Shown one piece after another: positions 11,483 through 23,400 of a DNA stretch of 64,000 nt. The first letter of the stretch is position 1, and every line of letters starts with the position of its first letter. Under the pieces are notes generated by a model. The model was not told the DNA's origin. It ran no database searches and saw only the letters and a list, made by a program, of their open reading frames with translations. Source of the stretch: Synanceia verrucosa (taxonomy: Eukaryota > Chordata > Actinopteri > Perciformes > Synanceiidae); NCBI GenBank assembly GCA_029721515.1, contig CM056565.1:12340742-12404741 (forward strand), read 5' to 3'. A program made the translations under genes and the position numbers.

Positions 11483-14400
11483 TCAGGCAGCCTGCTTTAG
11501 GAGATTCGCCTGGGTGTCTTGCAGGATTACTGTTTCCTTTGTTGTCATTTTGGAGCTTCTCCCAGATCCCCTGTGTTTAACAGAGATCATGAAAATATGG
11601 ATGAATCAGAGTAGCCTGAACTTTGATGATGGATTTACTGTGACCTAAAGCCCTCAATTTATAAATTCTGGGAGTTGCAGAGTTGCAAGAAAACGTACAT
11701 CCTGTCTTGTGGAGCTCTATCATACCTGTCCTCCACATCTTGTATCGTGTCAGGAAGGGGTGAGCCAAGTGTTTCGGGGAGAAATATTCCAGCCATGCCA
11801 CTGAGAATCGGTGCTCCGCCATAAATTAAACCAGGCAGCCAAGGTATGCCGTCGCCCGTGAGAAGCACCATCGGGGCCACCATGGCTCCTACACGAGCCA
11901 TCATGGATACCCAGCCCATGCCGTTCTGACTGAGAGAGACAGAAAGAGCAGTCAGTGATGGTGGTGGTGTTGGTGTTCCTGATTTAGGAAAGATAAAAAA
12001 AAAAAAAAGATTAGATTTTTTTTTTAAATTTAAAATCACAGTTGTGGCAAAAAATGAAGAAAAATGGACATAAAAATTACAACAAAATATATTCAAATAT
12101 TTGTCTCACAGAGAACAGCAGCTGCAATTCAGTAAAAAAGTATGTTTAAAGGGGATATGAAACCACAGGAAGGCATATACTGTATATAACACAACATTAC
12201 ACAGATATTCTGCATTTCATGAGCTATGTTCTTGAATGTGGAGCCCCTGATTAAAAGTAAATATGTTATGAAAAACCTGTTAAGTTTTTAATTTTCTTCT
12301 CTTGAATGTCATAATTTCCTTTATTTTGTAGTAAGACTTTCCCTCTTGTTTCAGATCACTTGACCTCCTGCCCTCATGTGTGATTGTCTGACGTCGCCCT
12401 CCTGTCAGTCACTTCCTGTATAGTCTCATCTCCTTTTCTCTTGTGTCAGTTCGTGTTGTCCTTGCCTCTAACAACCAGCATCATTTCCCTTGCTTTATGT
12501 CGTCGTTCACTGTTTCTCCTCCTTGTTCAGTTTTTTGTTCTTTGCCGTTTGTTTGCTACTGTGTTTGATAGTGACGATTCTTCATTCCCTCTTTAATCAA
12601 GTCCTTTTTCTCATCTGTGATTTTTTTTTTAATTTGTGCTTTGTTCATGTTTTTCTCATAGAATGATTTCCATTTTTCCGTTAAATTTTGTTGTTGCTAT
12701 TATTTTATAGCCAACTTTCATCAAAGTCAACACAAAGCCTTCTGTTTGATGGACCCATCCACCACAAATAGTTCCTCTAACTTTATATATTACGTCATTG
12801 ACTCTTACCGTGGCGTTAATACGTGGATGCAGTATCATTGCAGTCGGTACAGGATACATGGCGTAAAAATACAACCAAAAAATGTGACACTCATGAAAAA
12901 CTTGGGCAACCAGGATCACGCATGGCATACAAACATCTGTGTACATTTACTTGTTTTATCATATCAGTTATTAGTAACGTAAAGGAGTCATGTGTCAATC
13001 ACAAATGAGAAGTATTTGTGCTACTTAAACCTAACTTTCTTTAAAAAAAGAAAAAGGTTTATTTTAAAGGAAACTGCATGTATGGCCTCGGTATCTGATG
13101 CAGAGTGGCATTGAACATTTGACGAGTCCGGAGTTAAAGCATGTAGCCGAAACACTTTCTAGAAACCCAAAAGTCTGAACCTGAAAGTGAATATGATGCA
13201 TGATGTGTCACTGTTTAACTGAACTGGAAAAGATGCTTGAACATGGTTGGTTTGCTGGTGTCTCAACTCACATTACAGGTTACTGTTTAACTGACTAGTT
13301 GACTAGATATTCCATCCATCCATTTTCTACCGCTTATCCTCACATAGGGTCTTGGGGGGGGCTGGATCCTATCCCAGCTGTCTTAGGGTAAAAGGTAAAA
13401 GTCGCCACCTCATCGCAGGGCACACAGAGACAGACAACCACTCACATTCACACCTACGGGCAATTTAAATTAGCCAGTTAACCTAATCCCCATGCATGTT
13501 TTTGGATGGTGGGAGGAAGCCGGAGTACCCAGAGAGAACCCACACAGACACGGGGAGAACATGCAAACTCCACACAGAAAGGCCCCGGGCCGGAAATCGA
13601 ACCCGGTACCTTCTTGCTGTGAGGCGACAGTGCTAACCACTACACCACCGCCCTAGAATTTCCACTTTCCTGAGAATATCATAATACACGAATACATGCA
13701 ACAATTCAGCTGGCATACATTTTGTCCACAAGAGATGACGGCAAATAAAAGTAAAAGTTAAAAGAGCAACCCTTGGATGTTTCAAATGTGCTGCTGAAAA
13801 ATGTTTGGAAGGGAGGAGCTCTGTGAGTTTCTAATGATCCTTCAAAGCAGAAGGGAGAAGGTGACTGTTAATCTTCATCTGACCTCTGACCTCTGACCTT
13901 TTTTTCTTTCCTGTCTGTGTGAGCTGCAGACTGCAGACAACATACGTAAAACACAGCCCTTCTTTGTTGAAGTTTGTTTAAAACCACTGTCTCAGTATTT
14001 TCTTTTGTAAAAAAAGAACTTTCTTCATAGAAAGTTGCCAGGTTGGGCTTTTTTCATTTGTTGAAATTCTCATTACATCCCAAAGGCAATCAATTAATCA
14101 AATGCTGTGAAATAAGTACAGTATCATTTGATTGGACGGACAGTCCAATCAAAGATCGAGGAGCTTTTGGAGCTAGTGTTTCTCGTTGCTTTCATCATAA
14201 AAAAAATGTTGGCAACAACTTGTCTCGGACAATTTTAAAAATCTATTTTACACTCGCTGGTTTCTCAGTATTAACAACCGCAGCCCAGTTGTGAGACCTA
14301 TTCTGTCTTCGAAATGAAACTCATGAGCAGCCTGCAGACTTCTCAAGCATTCATTACATTTCAAATGTTTTTTTAAACTAAAGTAATCTTTTAGGTAGCA

Positions 14401-16546
14401 CTTGTTTGTTCTCAAATAAGACTCACCGAATGATGGTTGGGTACAGCTCTCCAGAGTAAAGGTAGCAGCAGTTGAAGGAGGCGGCGAGACAACCTTTACC
14501 CAGTACAGCCAGACAGGTGCGAAGAGTCTGTTGATCTGCAGGAGAGCAACAGCCACCAGATCACCCTGTTGATCCTGTAGCATAATATTCAGCTCAGATG
14601 TGTTCAAACTTACCATGAGGTACCACCAGGTTGATCAAAATAGTGACTCCAGCGATGATGAGTGCACCACATTGTGATGGACGCCGCCCAATAAACGTCA
14701 TACATACAGTCATGATGACTTTAGCGGGGATGTCAACAGACCCGAAAATCACCTGAATTAAGTAGATGTTCACCCCAAACTTCTGCAGATCCATAGCAAG
14801 GCCGTAGTAGGCGAAGCTTGTTGATAACCTTAAGTTAATATTAAAAAAAACATGCAGGCAGTCATTGCAATGTCACTGAAGATGCTTAAAAGTTCAACAT
14901 TTTTCAAGATCAGGACTCATACCAGACAGCACTGAGGCAGATTGTCATGTTCCTCATTGTTGGAGTCCGGAACAAATCCAGAACAGAGTAGGAGCCCTGC
15001 GAAGTGGACATCTCTCTCTTCATGGACTCTTGTAACATCTATGCATAGAGACAGCATACAAATTGATCTTATACATAATCATAAATGCAGAACGACTGTG
15101 CAATGACACAGAGATGGCAAGTTCCCTTACTTTAAGGTCAATTTTCTCTCCCTCTTCGCGCCGTCCGTTAAATTTGGCCACACTTTTAAGATTCTTGATG
15201 GCTTGTTCGGGCTTATTGCTCAGAGCTAACCATCTTGAAGACTCATGAAACCACCTGCATGTGAAATGTTTGTTTAGCTGATTTGTTAATAGTTCAGCAA
15301 TCACTAAACCAGTTATTTTGGTTGCTTTTATTTTCAGATCAATTGATGGCCTCTCACCACGTGAAGAGGAAGGAGATAAAGAAGGGTAAAGACACAGCCA
15401 GGGTTAACCACCTCCAGTCCCGGATGAAGTAAGCGATGACCACCAGGATCAGCTGTCCCACAGTGTAACAGTAACCTGTTACTGTCCCCACCACGGTTCG
15501 CACACGAGTGGGGATCCACTCCACAACTTCAAAATAAAACAATCACAGAACAGGAGATGTTTTAGAGAATTTAGTACAGATAGTGCTCTGTGGTCAGCAT
15601 GTGTGTTGATCCAGCTTGAAGTCATCTATCCAGGTGAATATCTTACTGAGCGAGAAGGTGTTAAGCCCCAGGCCGGACAGAGCCATGCCACAACCAAAGC
15701 GGAACAGGCAGAAGAGCTGGAAGGAGGGGGAGAAAGCAGCACAAGTTCCTGACACCGCCATCAGCAGGTGAGAGATGAGCAGGAGGATGCGTCGGCCATA
15801 TCTAGGATCACATTATACGATGTAGAAACATTTTTTAACCAATACTACGCAACAAGGAGGTCTTATGTGATTATCATTCATATTTAGTAGTAACTGAAAT
15901 TATTGATTGTAACAAATAACTTTTTTATTAGCAGAACACTTTAAATGTCAAAGCAGTAGATTAATGTTACCTGTCTGCAAGACTTCCAAAGACAAGAGCT
16001 CCCACGAGCACACCTCCCATGTAGACTGTTTGTCCCATTTGCTTCATAGAGCGCTGATCACACACCAAATGCCACTGACAAGAGTTTAACACACTTTAAC
16101 GCGACAAAGAAAACATATTCACGTGTGAAAAGGAAAATATATATATGTAATCCTACATCAGATATGATGGTGGAGCTCCTCTCAGTCATGTTATAGGACC
16201 ATCCGTCTGTGCATCCCTGCAGGTCAATATCCACACCATCCTCCCCTGAACTGGAGGTCCCATTCTTAGTCAGGAGGTTCCACTGAGGAGCGATGTAACG
16301 CTGGCACCTTTTGGGGTTTCCATTCTGGTCCAGTGGCACCGTGACCAGCAGCGTTTCTTCTGGACTCAGCTGGAACTGAGAGAGGTTTGTGTGTGCACTG
16401 CAGAAGTGAGGAGGCACCACCGCCACGAAGTTCTGCAGCAGGTTGTGACTGGCCATCATCAGGACAGGAAGGCAGAGGAGGGTCACATGCAGGATCTGGA
16501 AGCGTCCTGTGCCCCCAACCTGATCTAGGAGGTCACCAAACCCCAT
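11483..16546 (-). CDS. slc22a6l: SLC22 organic anion transporter, OAT1/SLC22A6-like, complete
   Basis: This is a twelve-helix major facilitator transporter. OAT1-type members exchange organic anions against dicarboxylates at the basolateral membrane of renal epithelium. Ten minus-strand exons: 16157-16546, 15971-16074, 15647-15801, 15358-15526, 15131-15254, 14923-15038, 14614-14828, 14427-14535, 11726-11929 and 11483-11570. They sum to 1674 bases (557 residues plus TGA), with every phase in register; middle exon lengths (104, 155, 169, 124, 215, 109) are those typical of SLC22 genes. Visible features: N-terminal MGFGDLLDQVGG, MASHNLLQNF in the first helix, a large loop with NLS, NGT and NMT glycosylation sequons, the MFS loop motif LADRYGRR, IVEWIPTRVR, and C-terminal LPETLGSPLPDTIQDVEDR. 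The loop segment LSPEETLLVTVP is also reminiscent of SLC22A11/A12, so orthology within the SLC22A6/8/11/12 group is open. Start: conserved MGFGDLL at 16546. Confidence 0.9.
11930..14426 (-). other. slc22a6l intron 8 (2.5 kb) containing a SINE
   Basis: This is the largest intron of the gene. Apart from the tRNA-headed SINE (13317-13655) it is AT-rich with no recognisable exon. The open frames at 12.4-13.0 kb show no family resemblance. Confidence 0.75.
13317..13655 (-). mobile_element. tRNA-Val-headed SINE, about 340 bp, minus strand
   Basis: Read on the minus strand, it starts at about 13654 with a tRNA-like head. An A-box region (GTGTAGTGGTTAGCACTG) is followed by GCCTCACAGC and a B-box (GGGTTCGATTTCC), closely resembling tRNA-Val(CAC). 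A non-tRNA body follows, including TTCTCCCCGTGTCTGTGTGG and TACTCCGGCTTCCTCCCACC, and the copy ends in an (ATGG)n tail at about 13317. This layout is that of a Pol III-transcribed SINE mobilised by a LINE. I recognise the body as a very common teleost repeat but do not assign a family name. It is inserted in slc22a6l intron 8 in the sense orientation. Confidence 0.8.
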
Positions 16547-16734
16547 AGTTTTGTACTTCTTAGTGGCACTAGATCCTTGTTGTTAGGTTCCTTTAGAGTA
16601 TTTAGAAGTGCACAGAAAAAAAACAGTATATTCCTCTAGTGCCTGTGAAAATTGAAGGAAACATTGGTGGCAAGAACTACAGCAACATACTTGTCTTATT
16701 AAAAGCATTGCATTAATAACACTAAATGTCATAT

Positions 16735-16741
16735 ACTTACC
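16735..16741 (-). promoter_or_regulatory. strong splice donor of a possible 5' non-coding exon of slc22a6l
   Basis: Minus-strand AACAG|GTAAGT is a perfect donor about 190 bases upstream of the start codon. A pyrimidine-rich stretch and AG follow near 16590 (CTCTAAAG|GAACC). A short leader intron is therefore plausible, with the transcript starting upstream of 16741. Confidence 0.4.
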
Positions 16742-19258
16742 TGTTGAATTAATCTTCTGTCATTCCACAAAATATATACAAAAACAATAAGAATGCTGGC
16801 AACTTCATCGAAACAACTAACACATGATGCTGTTCACATGAAATCCTGGCAAAGCATCCCAGAAAGAGGTCCTTGTTTTTTTTTGTTTGTTTAAAAAAAA
16901 AAAAAAAAGATTAAAAAATTAGTGAAAGTCGTCTTGTTGCTGCACAGAGTTAAAATGAGTAATCGGCTCTTAAATTCCAGCAGCTTTTCAGAGCTATGGA
17001 TTATAAGTGGAAGTGCGATGTAACCTCTTGAGGTATTAGCAGGTTGTTCACTGGAGGCTGAGGTAGAAAGCTGAGTCGTTGCTGTGCGGGAACAACGTCA
17101 GGGTGAGGAGTTTTCACTCAAAGTGAGCTCCAGCAAGAGTGGGCACATAACTAGACTCAGCTCTTTACACTCCCTGCCCTTTATCAGTTACTGGTGTGGG
17201 GGTTTCACTGTCACTGTTTTTTTTGTCTTATATTCAACTATTGGAATGCACGTCAACACTGTGACCTTTTCTCATCCTCTGTCACCTCGTGATAAAAAAA
17301 ACAAACACTTTGCAGTCAATAAATGACAATTCAGCTGGTTTGCAGGTGTCACAACTCGGTCACGTTTTCCTGACTGATCGTTGTGAAACAGAATAAGAGC
17401 TAAAGCCATGCACCTCAGTGATTTTTGTTCCTCTATTGTGTATATTGATTATATTTAATTAATAATACAGAGTGCATGTAGCCAGTGATGGTTGCCTGCT
17501 CGTGTGTCCTGACAATTAGTTGTGAGGAATGTGCGCTTATGTAAGGATCAGCATGAGATGTCAGGACTGATGAAGCTGCAGGTGCACTAAAGCAAAACAA
17601 TAAACTTTTTGCTTTTTCAGCTGCCAGACTTTGATCGAGGAAAGAGTTGTCCCTTTAAAATTCCTGCTTCTTCAGATAGTTTGAGCTCTTAAAGTATGGG
17701 CATTTGACAGAATATGTGAAAGACTGGCTTTTTGTGAAATTTGGACAACAGACAAACAGTAAAGTGGAGGGTGAGGGGTTGATGCACTTTATCTACACCT
17801 TTTCTACATTTTCTCTGTACATTTCTCCTGTAAATATTATATTTCCTCTGCAAATATGGGTGTTTATATCTTTTATATCTTTATTTTTATTTTTCTATAT
17901 ATACGTCTTTAAGCTGAGATAAAAATTTCTTTTTACGTGCATAATGACTCTTGAATCTTGAAAGCATCTGCCAAATGTGTTTCAGAGAGCAGAGGGAAAG
18001 GCCCTGGATATTGTTCTGAGACCAGCTTATAGCAAACAAAAGCAACACCACATTGAAGACATGTTACACACATGTTACTGTACAATGAGATCAGGTGACA
18101 TCTGACACTGTTGAGTTACATCACTTCACTCTGTGAATCTTTTCTGAGAAATTAGTTTGAGCCTGACTCATGTCATTAAAGAGGAAGATGTAGATGTAGA
18201 AGCTCCTGGTACATATACAGTTAGATTTTTATGGTGTATTTCCTGCAGATTAGCTCTGTTTATGAGAATGAGGCTGAGGGCTGGGGGGTGGAGTTAAAGG
18301 AAATGCTAGTGCACATGCTCCATGGACCTAATAGATGCAGAAGATCTCTGGAAAATGTTTTATCACTCAGCATTTGAGTCATTTTGGCTTCATCTGCACA
18401 TACCAAGGAGCTCACCCCCTTTTCTCCTCATTATGGGGCCCCTAACAGATTAGGGCCCTGAACCTGAGCTCCTAGAGCTCTGTGAGGAGACAGCCATGAG
18501 GTAAAAAGCATGTTAGGTGTCTCATTACTAAATTTCAGCTCCCTGGGGGCCGACTACAGACTCATTAAAAGACAACAGAATGTAGAAATATAAACAATTA
18601 GCCTGAAGGCTACACCTTCTTTTACTTTCACAGTTATCTGAAGCTGTTGGATGCTTAATGCTAGTTTGAACTTTAAACCTGTTAAACTCAGTGACAGGCC
18701 CTGAGGAGTTATCTTACAATTTATTACACCAGTAAAATGCTGAAATCACGTTGTCAACAGTGACACATTACATTCGTCCTCTCGTTCTGTTAATAGTTAC
18801 AAACAAACACAAGGGAACACGTTGACCTTTTATCTGCAAAACTAAGAGAATTTCATACACGGTTAGGTAGCAGTGCAGGTCCAAAAGGCTGAGTCAGTTT
18901 TTATTACTATATGCTTATTTTTCTAAAATAATCTACTGAAACTTTGTGAAATAAAAAATAGTCTGATGGCGTCAAGAGACCATTGCACCCATCATTTATT
19001 TCTCAGCATTTGCAATCATTTACTTTAGTACCTGTTTGATTTTGATGAAGCATTGTGTTTTTTTTCTGGGAGAACACAGGGTTGTGTGTAGAATGATCTC
19101 ATATCACCAAGGATTTTAACAGTCCTGCGTGTTTGTATTGGTGATAAGCCATTTCATTATCGATCCACAATCACATGTTTGACCGCAGATAGTGAAATAA
19201 GTTAGGTGATGCTGTAAAGTTATACAAACTATTATAAGTTAAAGCAGTATATACTGTG

Positions 19259-19294
<36 letters not shown>
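19259..19294. repeat. (AAT)n microsatellite
   Basis: About 12 uninterrupted AAT/ATA units. Confidence 0.95.
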
Positions 19295-19862
19295 GCTGAG
19301 GTTATTTCTGTGTTGTGTTCTTTATTCAATACATTCAGAAAAAAAGCAAAACATACAAACGGGGAAACAGTTGAGTTGATAAAAAAAGGTGTCAGTTTGT
19401 TGCGTATGGGCCTGTTTTGGTAGAAAAAGGGGGACCTTCACAATATGAGGCAGGTGGTCATAATATTATGCTTGATCTGTGAATGATCTTAACATCTCTG
19501 ACTATTTTAGGAATTGCTTTTTGAAATTAATATTTCTTAATACAAGGAAAACCTGTTTTGCAACAGTGGCCGTAGATCTGTTTTTTTTTTTAATTTCTTT
19601 TATTTTTTTCCTCCCTGCCCCGGCCATCATTTAGCTTGTATTTGCCATGTGGAAGTAGCTAATTTCTTTCTCTGACCATATTTCTCTTCACTTTCAGTTG
19701 GTTTTGATCACTCCTCTCATCCACCACCTGACAGCAACAGCTTCCCCTACAGGTGACTCAAATAACTGCATTTGTCATCCAAACTACTCTTTAATATCTA
19801 TACACAAAAATGTTTATCAGGATCTGCCTGTGCTACTAACAGCTGGCATTCAGACTTTACTG

Positions 19863-19866
<4 letters not shown>

Positions 19867-19928
<62 letters not shown>

Positions 19929-19944
19929 GTGTGTGTGTGTGTGT
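19867..19944. repeat. compound (TA)n-(GT)n microsatellite
   Basis: Thirty AT units (19867-19926) run directly into about nine GT units. Open frames through it read only poly-(Tyr-Ile) and are artefacts. Confidence 0.95.
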
Positions 19945-20172
19945 TTTTTATTGCATACATATCATATGGTGAATATTTCAAGACACATTATGTGGCAGCA
20001 AAATCATTCATTTAAATCAACCAAAAAGACTAATTTGCTTTAACAATTAACTTTACATGAATGTATATCCTACAGTTTGCTTTGCTTCAATAAATTGAAA
20101 ATAGCTGGATTTCCATGAACCAGAATTGAAACAAAAATTCACCCAGGCTCTCGGAGTATTTAAGATATAGCT

Positions 20173-20178
20173 TTTATT
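20173..20178 (-). terminator. probable poly(A) signal of pygm
   Basis: Plus-strand TTTATT reads AATAAA on the minus strand, 275 bases past the pygm stop codon. A compact 3' UTR is therefore likely. Confidence 0.6.
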
Positions 20179-20452
20179 CAGAATGGGTCTGAGTGGAAAT
20201 ACAAGAGTTTATATTTCTCAATAAAAAAAAACATCACTGATAAATTCACAGAGCCCACCACAAAGCTTTTCTTTATCCACTGTAACCTGGTTAATGAGAA
20301 TCTGCAGGTTTGAAGAATGTAAACGCAGCCAGAGTCGAGAGAGTGGGTGGATAATGCCAGATGCACAGTTTCTACCACGTACTGCAGCTTCTTAAGGTGT
20401 GTGATACAAGCGGGAATAGTTGTGGTGTGTTGTGGCATTGTGTGCTGAAAGT

Positions 20453-23400
20453 TTAGTGCTTGTCGTCAGGGGCGGGGAGTTTCTCCAGCGTGGGCTCCAT
20501 ACCCCAGATCTCACGAGCATACTGGGTGATGGTGCGATCACTGGAGAACTTGCCACATCCGGCGATGTTGTGGATCACCTTCTTGGTCCATTCCTTGGGG
20601 TTCTGATGAAAGAATGAACATGATTGGTTCATGGTTATACTCATAATACACGTGACTCATGCAGCTTTTTAATGAACATACCTTGTAAAGATCATTGACT
20701 TTCTCCTGGCATTTTATATAGTCTTCATAGTCAGCAAAGACCTTGAATCTGTGCAGGAAAATAATGCATTTAACTCAATGAACAACAGATACAGTACAGT
20801 GCAGTGTGTGAATTCTGCAGTTTGTGCATGCAGTCTTGTTTTCTCTCTCCTTTATTATGGCATGCGAGTTTTCACACGTCCTGATTTGTATATCTGTATG
20901 CATGTGTGTGCCTCAGGCTGACAGTGTAAGATGTGTCTTTACCTGTCATGATGCATCAGCATGTTGACAATTTCTTTAAACAGGTCAGGCTGCTTTGGGC
21001 TAAAGAAGCCTCCAGCAATCTGGTCAATGGCCTGTTTCAGCTCAGGCAGGCGGTTGTAGTACTCTTGAGCGTGGTATCTAAGCAGAGCAAATACATAACA
21101 TTTATCAAAAAAAGAGAGGCACAAGTTTGTTGCTGTGGTAACCTGCCCATTACTGAAGGTGTGGTAGTCAGTGTCTATGCAGAGGTATCAGCAGGTTGCT
21201 GACATTCATTACTGAAACTTCTGTGAGAGTGCTAAGCTGCTGGATTGTCAGACACATGGAGATCACTGCATTATGTCAAAAAGTCTTGACAGTTGGACTA
21301 TCTTAGAGTTGGTTCATCAAATGATTACAGGTAATACTGTGTTGTTATATTCAGAGACATACTGGTACGAATAAAATGACAGGAAAGGATCTTTTTTGTG
21401 CATCGCCTTACTTTTGCATAGCAGATATTTTGGGATTTGTGTGAAAATTGCGTGGTAAAGAGGTAATATCACAATTTATTCACTACAGAACAAAATAAGT
21501 GGAAAAAGTTTTGACTGATCCAGGTCAGATCCTAACCCTCTCCTGTCAAGATCATCGACGTCCTCCACCCTCATGCCGAAGATGAAAAGGTTGCCCTCGC
21601 CGGCCTCCTCGGCCATCTCAACGTTGGCTCCGTCCATGGTACCAATGGTCAGAGCGCCGTTCAACATGAACTTCATGTTGCCGGTGCCAGAGGCCTCTGT
21701 GCCAGCTGTGGAGATCTGCTCTGACAGGTCAGACGCTGGGATGGCTGAAAGATGACAGAGGTAGAGGTTTGATGACTCTCATGAGCTTTTTATGTTTAAT
21801 GTTGTGTATCAAAAAGTCCTGACTGGGGATATCTGCAGAAGAGGAAATATTATTATGTTGAGCAGAAGAACAGACAGAAGGAAAGAGGCAGTGATTACCT
21901 TTCTCTGCCAGTGTCACCCTGTAGTTCTCCAGAAAGATGACTTTGAGACGGTCTCCGACCACTGGATCACTGTTGACCACCTCACCGATAGCAGTGATCA
22001 GACGGATAATCATCTTGGCGGTGTGGTATCCAGGAGCAGCCTGCATGAAAGGAACAGTGAGGGGAAGAGCGTTGAATGGATTTGACCTGAAGTCGTAAGG
22101 GTGAGTTTGTTTTTGAGTTGCATGCCGTTAAACTACAAACCTTTCCTCCGATCATGATGGTTCTTGGAGTCCACTGCTTGTTGGGCTCCTTCCTGATGCC
22201 TGGTGGAGATATGAGGCTGATTACAGGACTGAAGTGTTTGTCTGGCTCACGTAAAATCTGCCCTGAAATCATCTTAGAAGCCACAGTATTTGAATAGCTC
22301 ACGGTTATAGTAGGTGATAATGTGCAGACAATTGAGCAGCTGTCTCTTGTATTCATGGATTCTCTTGACTTGAACATCGAACATGGAGTTGGGGTTGATC
22401 TTCACCTTGTAGTGCTCCTCCAAGTGCACGGAAAACTTCAACTTGTTTTCCTACTTTTATCGAAACATTAACTTTGTTACATAACAGACAACTAGTTCAA
22501 CATTAAGAATCCTATAATCTATCATTAGTATCTATTCAAAAGTAACTCCAAATTTGAGATGAAGTGATACTTCACCTGCTTCACTTTAGCAACATCACGA
22601 ATGAAAGCCTCGTCATTCACAAAGTTGCGGAGACGCTGCAGCTGGCCAAGGTCACGGATGAAGTCCTCTCCAATTCTCTGTTGACGGAAATGGAGAACAG
22701 ATAAATCAAATGTGTTCAGCCCACGGTGTTGTTGTGTGTGAAGCGTGTAGCGTTAAAACACAGCTAACCTCTGCGATGACCTCAGCCAGCCCGGGGTTGC
22801 ACATGACCAGCCAGCGGCGAGGAGTGATGCCGTTGGTCTTGTTTTGGAACTTGTGTGGCTCCATTTCATAGAAGTCCTTGAAACTGCAGGACGAGTGAAA
22901 TGCCACATATATCAGAACACACATGAAATCTGCAGAGCGTGTGCTGTATTTACTTACTACAGAGTATTGTTTTAGGGACATACATAGTAGCTTTGAGGAT
23001 GTCAGAGTGTATCTGGGCCACTCCGTTGACAGCATGGGAACCCACGATGCACAAATGGGCCATGTTTATCCTCTTCTGTCCACCTTCCTCAATGAGGGAC
23101 ATGCGGCACAGTCGACCATTGTCACCAGGAAACCTGGCAGCAACTCTCTGAAAAAGAAATCATATTTGTACATTTATTTTGTTTTGCTTTCTGAATTGCA
23201 GATTTCTATCAGCATACAGATAGATATAGCTAGTCTAAAATAATATTAAATGAGCAGCAAGGGGACAATTACTGTCAGTAAGTATGTAGATAGATGAGAT
23301 GCAGTGTATTGTCGAGCTACAGCTCGTAAAAGCTGTCCACGCACCACGTCACATCAGTAATATTTCTCCTTCCATTCAGCAGGAACAGGGGCCATGTATC

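Larger units (their letters stand above)
16742..20172. other. intergenic region between pygm 3' end and slc22a6l 5' end
   Basis: About 3.4 kb presumably includes the slc22a6l promoter (right of 16.74 kb) and the end of pygm. It contains an (AAT)n tract and a long (TA)n-(GT)n tract. No coding exon or RNA gene was recognised. Confidence 0.6.

Noticed and set aside
13583..13654. tRNA-Val gene on the minus strand
   Set aside because: The A and B boxes are readable, but the acceptor and TPsiC stems do not pair properly and the sequence continues into a SINE body with an (ATGG)n tail. It is the head of a SINE.
11483..16546. Urate transporter URAT1 (SLC22A12), suggested by proximity to nrxn2
   Set aside because: Most diagnostic segments (MASHNLLQNF, IVEWIPTRVR, RQNGMGWVSMMARVG) look like the OAT1/OAT3 type. 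Only the extracellular loop hints at SLC22A11/12, so a tree is needed and I did not adopt the URAT1 name.
19698..20015. 105-codon open frame through the (TA)n tract
   Set aside because: It consists largely of Tyr-Ile repeats from the microsatellite and has no family resemblance.
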